From Bradyrhizobium sp. AUGA SZCCT0283 (GTDB lineage: Bacteria > Pseudomonadota > Alphaproteobacteria > Rhizobiales > Xanthobacteraceae), in NCBI RefSeq assembly GCF_018130385.1, contig NZ_JAFCLU010000037.1, forward strand, positions 1 to 59,860: a stretch of DNA of 59,860 bases, given 5' to 3'. Positions 55,724 through 59,860 of this stretch are shown here, piece after piece. The notes under the pieces are model-generated. The model worked only from the letters and a program-made list of their open reading frames with translations, had not been told where the DNA came from and made no database searches. Position 1 is the stretch's first letter; the number at the start of each line of letters is the position of its first letter. The position numbers and the translations under genes were made by a program.

Positions 55724-57283
55724 CTAGCGGATGATGTCGAAGCTGTAGTCGGTCTTCGCGGGAACGTTGGTGTTCCTGTCGATCTCATCGAAGATCTTGT
55801 CGAGGATCCACACCAGGACGTTCATCCCGCCTTGGTAACCCCAGACCGGATAGCGGTGATGGTGATGGCGATCGAAGATCGGGAAGCCGATCCGGATCAG
55901 CGGCGTGCCGGTGTCGCGTTCCAGATACTTGCCGTAGGTATTTCCAATCACGAAATCGACCGGCTCGGTGAACAGCAGCGAGCGCATGTGCCAGAGATCC
56001 TTGCCCGGATAGACGTGGCAATTCTGGCCGAACGGCGAACTATCGAACACCGCCTGCACCTTCTCAGCCCATTGCTTGGTGCCATTGGTTGCCAGCACAT
56101 GCGTTGGTTCGGCGCCGAGTTCGAGCAGGAATGCCGCGAGCCCAATGCAGAGGTCTGGATCGCCATAGATCGCGAACTTCTTGCCGTGGATATGCGCGCT
56201 CGAATCCGCCATCGCGTCGACCAGCCGTCCGCGTTCGCGCGCCAGTTCCTCCGGGATCTCCTTGCCGGAAATCCGCGACAGCGCCATGATGAACTCGTCG
56301 GTCGCCGTTACCCCGATCGGATGATTGAACGACACCACTTCCTGGCCGTGTGCGGCGATCAGCGGCAGCGTCTTTTCCGTGGAATAGTGCTGCATCGAGA
56401 TCGTCGCCTTGGCATGGATCGCGTTGGCCGCATCCTCCAGCGTGGTGCCGCCGTCATACATGCGGAACTCGCCATCGGTCGGCGTGTCGAACACGTCGCT
56501 GTTGTCGGCGAGGATGGTGTACTCGATCCCCATCGTCTCGAAGATGCGCTTGACCTCGCGGGTGTTGCCGACGGTGTAGCCGTCGAAGCCGCCGATGAAG
56601 TTGATCTTCTCGTTTGGCTGCCGTTCCAGCTTGGGCGCCGTACCGGCCTTGCCGTCCCAGAAATGCTCGATGATGCCCTTCAGTGCGTTGTCATACCCGG
56701 TGACATGGCTGCCGACGAAGGCCGGCGTATGCGCGAACGGGACATCGTATTCGTTGGGCACTGAGCCCTTCTCCTTCGCCGTCTTGATGAAGGCGTTGAG
56801 GTCGTCGCCGATCACCTCGGCCATGCAGGTGGTGGAAACGGCGATCATCTTCGGCTTGTACATGCTGTAGGTGTTGGCCAAGCCGTCGATCATGTTGTTG
56901 AGGCCGCCGAATACCGCAGCATCTTCCGTCATCGACGAAGAAACGCAGGAACTCGGTTCCTTGAAATGCCGCGACAAATGACTGCGATAATAGGCGACGC
57001 AGCCCTGCGAACCGTGGACGAAGGGAATGGTCCCTTCGAAGCCCACCGCTGCGAACACGGCGCCGAGCGGCTGGCAGGCCTTGGCGGGGTTGACGGTGAG
57101 CGCCTCGCGCGCAAAATTCTTCTCGCGATATTCCGGCGTCTTGGCCCATTCGCGAATGCGCTCCACTTCCGCGGGATCGCGCGGGTTCTCGAACATCTTC
57201 TTCTTGTTCGCCAGCATCTGCTGGTATTCCGGACCGCGGAACAGCTCGAAGTGATCGAGCACGTGGTCTGCATTCTGCGTCAT
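55724..57283 (-). CDS. nifK: Nitrogenase MoFe protein beta chain NifK
   Basis: 519 aa. P-cluster cysteines in NPAKACQPLGAVFAAVGFEGTIPFVHGSQGCVAYYRSHL and MTEDAAVFGG...STTCMAEVIGDD. C-terminus TDYSFDIIR is characteristic. With NifD it forms the alpha2beta2 catalytic component. 80 bases after nifD with a 13-bp hairpin between. Confidence 0.97.
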   Translation of the reverse strand: MTQNADHVLDHFELFRGPEYQQMLANKKKMFENPRDPAEVERIREWAKTPEYREKNFAREALTVNPAKACQPLGAVFAAVGFEGTIPFVHGSQGCVAYYRSHLSRHFKEPSSCVSSSMTEDAAVFGGLNNMIDGLANTYSMYKPKMIAVSTTCMAEVIGDDLNAFIKTAKEKGSVPNEYDVPFAHTPAFVGSHVTGYDNALKGIIEHFWDGKAGTAPKLERQPNEKINFIGGFDGYTVGNTREVKRIFETMGIEYTILADNSDVFDTPTDGEFRMYDGGTTLEDAANAIHAKATISMQHYSTEKTLPLIAAHGQEVVSFNHPIGVTATDEFIMALSRISGKEIPEELARERGRLVDAMADSSAHIHGKKFAIYGDPDLCIGLAAFLLELGAEPTHVLATNGTKQWAEKVQAVFDSSPFGQNCHVYPGKDLWHMRSLLFTEPVDFVIGNTYGKYLERDTGTPLIRIGFPIFDRHHHHRYPVWGYQGGMNVLVWILDKIFDEIDRNTNVPAKTDYSFDIIR

Positions 57284-57324
57284 GGTGGCACCCTTTTCAA
57301 AATTCGTGTGTCGATCCTTGGCTC

Positions 57325-57354
57325 GCTGGCTCTCCCCGATAGGGGAGAGCCAGC
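57325..57354 (-). terminator. Stem-loop between nifD and nifK
   Basis: Perfect 13-bp inverted repeat GCTGGCTCTCCCC / GGGGAGAGCCAGC with a GATA loop, 9 bases after the nifD stop. No U-run; probably an intercistronic stabilising hairpin rather than a terminator, since nifK has no visible promoter. Confidence 0.6.
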
Positions 57355-57363
57355 ATGAACCGA

Positions 57364-58866
57364 TTACTCCGCCGCCATCAGCGCGGGCTTCGGCGCCGCC
57401 TTCCAGGGCGGCGTGGCCTTCTTCCAGATCGGCGAGTTGATGGCCATGTCCATGTCGCGCGCGAAGATCGCGAACCCGTCATAGCCGTGGTAGGGACCGG
57501 AGTAGTCCCAGGAGTGCATCTGCCGGAACGGCACACCCATCTTCTGGAACACGTACTTCTCCTTGATGCCCGAGCCGACCAGGTCCGGCTGGACCTTCTC
57601 GACGAACTTCTCAAACTCGTATCCGGTCACGTCGTCATAGATCAGCGTGCCGTCCTTGACGTAGTGCTGGGCGGTGCGCTGATAGTCGTCGTTGTGGCCG
57701 AACTCGTAGCCGGTTCCGACCACTTCCATGCCGAGGTCTTCATAGGCGCCGATCACGTGGCGCGGCCGAAGTCCGCCGACGAACAGCATCACGGTCTTGC
57801 CTTCGAGGCGCGGCCGGTATCTTGCGATCACCGCGTCCATCAGCGGCTGGTACTTGGCAATGACGCGCTCGGCGCCTTCCTTGATCTTGTCGTCGAAGAA
57901 GCCCGCGATCTTGCGCAGCGACTCCGCGATCTTGCTCGGCCCGAAGAAGTTGTACTCGCACCACGGAATACCGTACTTCTCTTCCATGTGGCGGGAGATG
58001 TAGTTCATCGAACGGTAGCAGTGCAGCACGTTGAGCTTGGCCTTCGGGGTGGCTTCGAGTTCGGCCAGGCTGCCGTCGCCGGACCACTGAGCGATCACTC
58101 GCAGGCCCATTTCTTCGAGCAGGATGCGGGACGACCAGGCGTCGCCACCGATATTGTAGTCGCCAATGATGGCGACGTCGTAAGGCGTGGGCTCGAACTT
58201 CGGCGGCGAATCCGGCGCGATCTTGTCGAACACCCAGTCGCGGATGGAGTCGTTGGCGATATGGTGACCGAGCGACTGCGACACGCCACGGAAACCTTCA
58301 CAGCGGACCGGAACGATGGTCTTGCCTTCGTACTCCTTCGATTTCTGCTTGGAAACCGCCTCGATATCGTCACCGATCAGGCCGATCGGGCATTCCGACT
58401 GCACCGTGATGCCGTTGTTGAGTGGAAACAGCTCCTGGATTTCGTCCATGATCTTGGCGAGCTTCTTGTCGCCGCCGAAGACGATGTCCTTCTCCTGGAA
58501 ATCCGAGGTGAACTGCATCGTCACGAAGGTGTCGATGCCGGTGGTGCCGATGTAATAATTGCGTCGTGCCGCCCAGGAGTATTGGCCGCAACCCACCGGG
58601 CCGTGGCTGATATGGATCATGTCCTTGATCGGACCCCACACCACGCCTTTGGAGCCGGCATAGGCACAGCCGCGGATCGTCATCACGCCTGGAACCGACT
58701 TGATGTTCGACTTCACGCCGCAGTCGGATTTGCCGGCTTCGTGTACGTTCAAATGCTTGGCGCGGCGCTTGGCGGTCTTTTCCGGATAGACCTTCAATAC
58801 TTCTTCGATCAGTTCCTTGTTGCGAGCCTTGATCTCTGCAACGCTCTGCGTCTGGGCTAAACTCAT
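57364..58866 (-). CDS. nifD: Nitrogenase MoFe protein alpha chain NifD
   Basis: 500 aa. P-cluster Cys in IRGCAYAGSKGVVWGPIKDMIHISHGPVGCGQYSWAARR and the FeMo-co His in QMHSWDYSGPYHGYDGFAIFARD; FeMo-co Cys in LNVLHCYRSMNYISRHM. Standard length. Binds FeMo-co and reduces N2. 81 bases downstream of nifH copy 2. Confidence 0.98.
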   Translation of the reverse strand: MSLAQTQSVAEIKARNKELIEEVLKVYPEKTAKRRAKHLNVHEAGKSDCGVKSNIKSVPGVMTIRGCAYAGSKGVVWGPIKDMIHISHGPVGCGQYSWAARRNYYIGTTGIDTFVTMQFTSDFQEKDIVFGGDKKLAKIMDEIQELFPLNNGITVQSECPIGLIGDDIEAVSKQKSKEYEGKTIVPVRCEGFRGVSQSLGHHIANDSIRDWVFDKIAPDSPPKFEPTPYDVAIIGDYNIGGDAWSSRILLEEMGLRVIAQWSGDGSLAELEATPKAKLNVLHCYRSMNYISRHMEEKYGIPWCEYNFFGPSKIAESLRKIAGFFDDKIKEGAERVIAKYQPLMDAVIARYRPRLEGKTVMLFVGGLRPRHVIGAYEDLGMEVVGTGYEFGHNDDYQRTAQHYVKDGTLIYDDVTGYEFEKFVEKVQPDLVGSGIKEKYVFQKMGVPFRQMHSWDYSGPYHGYDGFAIFARDMDMAINSPIWKKATPPWKAAPKPALMAAE

Positions 58867-58903
58867 TTCGGTTTTCCTCGCTTTATCCGTTTGCGATGCT
58901 TGG

Positions 58904-58929
58904 TCCGGCCCTTCCCCAGAGGGGCCGGA
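58904..58929 (-). terminator. Stem-loop between nifH copy 2 and nifD
   Basis: Inverted repeat TCCGGCCC / GGGCCGGA with a 10-nt loop, 18 bases after the nifH stop, matching the position of the hairpin after nifH copy 1. No U-run; likely stabilises nifH message ends. Confidence 0.58.
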
Positions 58930-58947
58930 AATGAGCGATTGGTGAAC

Positions 58948-59850
58948 TCAGGCCGCGGCGATCGCCGCTTCGGCGGCGAGCTCGGCGGCGGTCTTGCCGA
59001 CGATGGCCTCGTCGACCGGCTTCATGATGCCGTGCTCCATCAGCATGTCCTCGAGTTCGTCCATGGTGATCGGGGTCGGGATGATGCCTTTGCCGCCATT
59101 GTTGTGGATCTTTTCGGCGAGGCTGCGGTAGTGGCCGGCCTGCACCGAGTCGGGCGCATATTCCAGCACCGTCATGCGGCGCAGCTCGGCGTGCTGCACG
59201 ATGTTGTCGCGCGGCACGAAGTAGATCAGCTGGGTGCCGAGCTTCTTGGCCATCGCTTCCGCAAGCTCGAGCTCCTTGTCGGTCTGGCGCTCGTTGCAGA
59301 CCAGGCCGCCCAGGCGTACGCCGCCCGAATTGGCGTATTTCAGAATGCCCTTGGAGATGTTGTTGGCGGCGTACATCGCCATCATCTCACCCGACATCAC
59401 GATGTAGATTTCCTGCGCCTTGTTCTCGCGGATCGGCATCGCAAAGCCGCCGCACACGACGTCGCCGAGCACGTCGTAGGAGACGTAGTCGATGTCTTCA
59501 TAGGCGCCGTTTTCCTCGAGGAAGTTGATCGAGGTGATGACGCCGCGGCCGGCGCAGCCGACGCCGGGCTCCGGACCGCCGGACTCGACGCAGCGGATGT
59601 CGCGGTAGCCGACCTTCATGACCTCTTCGATCTCGAGGTCCTCGACGCTGCCGGCGGCAGCCGCCAGGCTGAGGATGGTGTCCTGCGCCTTGGCGTGCAG
59701 GATCAGCCGGGTCGAGTCCGCCTTCGGATCGCAGCCGACGATCAGGATCTTGTGACCCATCTCGGCCAGCGCCGCCAGCGTGTTCTGCGAGGTCGTCGAC
59801 TTGCCGATGCCGCCTTTGCCGTAAAACGCGATTTGTCGTAGTGCAGCCAT
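58948..59850 (-). CDS. nifH: Nitrogenase iron protein NifH, copy 2
   Basis: 300 aa, identical in protein to copy 1 (21107-22009). P-loop GKGGIGKSTT, GCAGRGVIT with cluster Cys and Arg, CGGFAMPIRENKAQ. It leads nifHDKENX. The bases from 59144 to the window end equal those of copy 1 from 21303 on; the 8 differences are confined to the last ~195 bases of the gene. Its promoter lies beyond the window. Confidence 0.97.
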   Translation of the reverse strand: MAALRQIAFYGKGGIGKSTTSQNTLAALAEMGHKILIVGCDPKADSTRLILHAKAQDTILSLAAAAGSVEDLEIEEVMKVGYRDIRCVESGGPEPGVGCAGRGVITSINFLEENGAYEDIDYVSYDVLGDVVCGGFAMPIRENKAQEIYIVMSGEMMAMYAANNISKGILKYANSGGVRLGGLVCNERQTDKELELAEAMAKKLGTQLIYFVPRDNIVQHAELRRMTVLEYAPDSVQAGHYRSLAEKIHNNGGKGIIPTPITMDELEDMLMEHGIMKPVDEAIVGKTAAELAAEAAIAAA

Positions 59851-59860
59851 TTTGTTCTCC
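58948..59860 (-). repeat. Long direct repeat, nifH unit copy 2
   Basis: Second copy of the repeat at 21107-22019. It runs to the window end, so the full extent of upstream homology cannot be seen. Confidence 0.9.

Noticed and set aside
1..59860. CRISPR arrays, insertion sequences, integrase, nifA, nod genes
   Set aside because: Looked for direct-repeat arrays, transposase or recombinase motifs, and NifA/Nod protein motifs; none seen in this window.

Overview
The window is high-GC DNA with the gene content of a free-living, nitrogen-fixing Bradyrhizobium or close relative (alphaproteobacterium). Support: a ChpT/CheA pair, DUF1134 (EipA-type) and YHS proteins on the left, then a large nif/fix/mod cluster with the fused NifE-Bfd architecture, fixABCX, nifV-cysE-nifW and many small nif-associated proteins seen in photosynthetic and soil bradyrhizobia. 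No nod, nol or type III secretion genes and no nifA are visible. The genus call is inference from family knowledge; no search was run.

Layout. (1) 1-4554: core-type genes (cheA start, chpT, cysQ, YHS protein, DUF1134 protein, coiled-coil protein). (2) 4673-5670: an intact tRNA-Val(CAC), then debris of a conjugative element: a DUF2840-type fragment, the 5' end of a TraF-type S26 peptidase and a decayed tRNA-Arg-like segment. I read this as the left edge of an acquired nif island. (3) 5791-13176: hypothetical gene, ygfZ, monooxygenase-like gene, modD, modABC with tandem NifA sites, ahpC-ahpD, bfd. (4) 13281-22009, minus strand: fixABCX, nifV-cysE-nifW, and nifH copy 1-nifQ-irr-like. (5) 22441-33413: mainly accessory genes. 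These include a degenerate receiver, a double-domain nitroreductase/SagB-like protein, a rhodanese-ankyrin fusion, bolA-grx-ferredoxin, yqeB-like, sufT-like, a DLH-like protein without its nucleophile, truncated haemoglobin, Rieske protein, GST and small orphans. (6) 33474-39968, minus: a long nifB operon (nifB, fdxN, iscA-like, TPR, LRV, two nifZ, DUF3024, DegT-like without its PLP lysine, 2Fe-2S ferredoxin). (7) 40280-45112, minus: iscA-nifU(C-term)-nifS-nifT-SIR2-like, then an AAA+ ATPase. (8) 45273-50660: orphan proteins, a second Rieske protein overlapping an FAD oxidase, and a sulfurtransferase. (9) 50711-59850, minus: nifH copy 2-nifDKENX-DUF269-CCE_0567-fdxB-hspQ.

The parts form one regulon and pathway. 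TGT-N10-ACA NifA sites and GG-N10-GC sigma54 promoters lie ahead of modA, nifV, nifH1, the bolA and yqeB operons, nifB and iscA-nifUS; fixA has a strong sigma54 promoter with only a one-mismatch NifA site. ModABC imports molybdate. NifS, NifU-C, IscA, NifB, NifEN, NifX, NifV and NifQ make FeMo-co. FixABCX, ferredoxins and Rieske proteins carry electrons. AhpCD, truncated Hb and GST probably handle oxygen or oxidants.

Most notable: two nifH copies 37.8 kb apart that are identical over about 717 bp while all 8 differences sit in the last ~195 bp (recent gene conversion); a NifA-type bidirectional control region between nifH1 and a pseudo-receiver/nitroreductase/rhodanese-ankyrin operon; two enzyme-family proteins that lost their catalytic residue (DegT-like Lys to Ser, DLH-like Cys to Gly); and an uncharacterised AAA+ ATPase inside the nif regulon.
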